From Thiotrichales bacterium (GTDB lineage: Bacteria; Pseudomonadota; Gammaproteobacteria; UWMA-0217), in assembly GCA_024763135.1 (NCBI GenBank), contig JANTGD010000252.1:1-5684 (forward strand): DNA of 5,684 nt. Direction: 5' to 3'. The translations under genes and the position numbers were made by a program. Within the stretch, counting starts at the first letter, position 1, and every line of letters starts with the position of its first letter. Positions 5,545 to 5,684 of the stretch are shown here, in pieces. The notes under the pieces were generated by a model. The model was not told where the DNA came from, made no database searches, and saw only the letters and a program-made list of their open reading frames with translations.

Positions 5545-5667
5545 AGAGAACCAGTCAATTCACTTGACCCGCTACTCGTATCCGATTTTTCAGTTAGTTT
5601 TTCTTTCATAGTTTCCTCCATGTTCCCGTCATCCTGCATGGCGGGCAAGTGATTTCAAACGATGCCG
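5545..5667 (+). repeat. attC site 3 (long, partly degenerate)
   Basis: R'' core AGAGAAC (5545-5551) matches the start of its own cassette. The arms 5560-5572 and 5641-5652 pair over 12 bp with A5567 unpaired as an extrahelical base. Eight-base spacers separate the stem from the core on both sides, with partial pairing, which places the crossover at G5661. The R' core GATGCCG is not GTTRRRY, although G-A/T-T is tolerated at secondary sites. The 68-base loop makes this site about 123 bases long, in the VCR size range. The stem is weaker than in the other two sites. Confidence 0.65.
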
Positions 5668-5684
5668 TCGCGCTGCGCGCGACG
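5666..5684. repeat. GC-rich hairpin cut by the window edge
   Basis: CGTCGCGC (5666-5673) and GCGCGACG (5677-5684) form a perfect 8-bp stem around a TGC loop directly after the last cassette crossover. It may extend beyond the window (preceded by GC). It could be a terminator, a REP-like element or part of flanking DNA; no T-run is visible to decide. Confidence 0.6.

Larger units (their letters stand above)
4625..5661 (+). mobile_element. Integron gene cassette 3 (multi-ORF)
   Basis: A 1037-bp cassette from crossover G4624 to about G5661. The start core GTTCTCTT (4624-4631) is the exact reverse complement, over eight bases, of AAGAGAAC (5544-5551) at its attC. No attC-like palindrome with a matching core was found between its genes, so the KTSC gene, the coiled-coil/zinc-ribbon gene and a possible opposite-strand ORF share one cassette. 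Multi-gene cassettes are less common than single-gene ones. Confidence 0.72.

Noticed and set aside
5397..5648. Minus-strand ORF overlapping the end of the zinc-ribbon gene, as a real gene
   Set aside because: Most of it is antisense to a well-supported gene and the rest lies in the attC; kept only as a note because of the strong Shine-Dalgarno.
1..5684. CRISPR array, tRNA or rRNA genes, insertion sequences
   Set aside because: No regularly spaced direct repeats, no cloverleaf or rRNA-like sequence and no transposase were seen; the dispersed repeats are attC sites.

Overview
This window reads as part of an integron cassette array. Three successive cassettes lie head to tail, each ending in an attC recombination site whose long imperfect palindrome I could pair base by base, bulged extrahelical bases included. 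The boundaries support each other. The first seven bases at each cassette start (crossover G plus the next six) are the exact reverse complement of the R'' core in the attC at that cassette's own far end: 95-101 with 839-845, 941-947 with 4531-4537, and 4624-4630 with 5545-5551. This is the relation expected if each cassette once existed as a circle. It gives cassettes of 846 bp (96-941), 3683 bp (942-4624) and 1037 bp (4625-5661). No integrase gene is in the window. The AT-rich first 95 bases show no attC-like palindrome and carry promoter-like sequence, so they may be attI with a cassette promoter, with intI off the left edge.

Layout. Cassette 1 holds one AT-rich gene (156-779). Its product has an amphipathic N-terminal helix followed by a beta-rich region resembling actinoporin/aegerolysin-type pore-forming proteins. 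Cassette 2 is exceptionally large for an integron cassette. It carries a single GC-richer gene (1051-4485) for an 1144-residue subtilisin-like (S8) serine protease with a complete catalytic set, an N-terminal beta domain and propeptide, a beta-domain inserted before the catalytic Ser, and long C-terminal beta/Cys-containing regions. Cassette 3 carries a KTSC-domain protein (4650-4853), a coiled-coil plus zinc-ribbon protein (5053-5535) and possibly a small opposite-strand gene between them (4801-5019). The last 23 bases start a GC-rich hairpin that the window edge cuts off.

Organism. Strong Shine-Dalgarno sites, integron architecture and differing base composition between cassettes suggest a Gram-negative, probably environmental proteobacterium, but nothing identifies the genus. 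The three attC sites differ in sequence and length, unlike the near-uniform VCRs of vibrios.

How the genes may work together. Cassettes assort independently, so neighbours need not cooperate. Even so, a membrane-attack-like protein next to a protease, in an element type known to carry defence and toxin genes, deserves testing as a pair. All functional calls rest on motif reading by eye.
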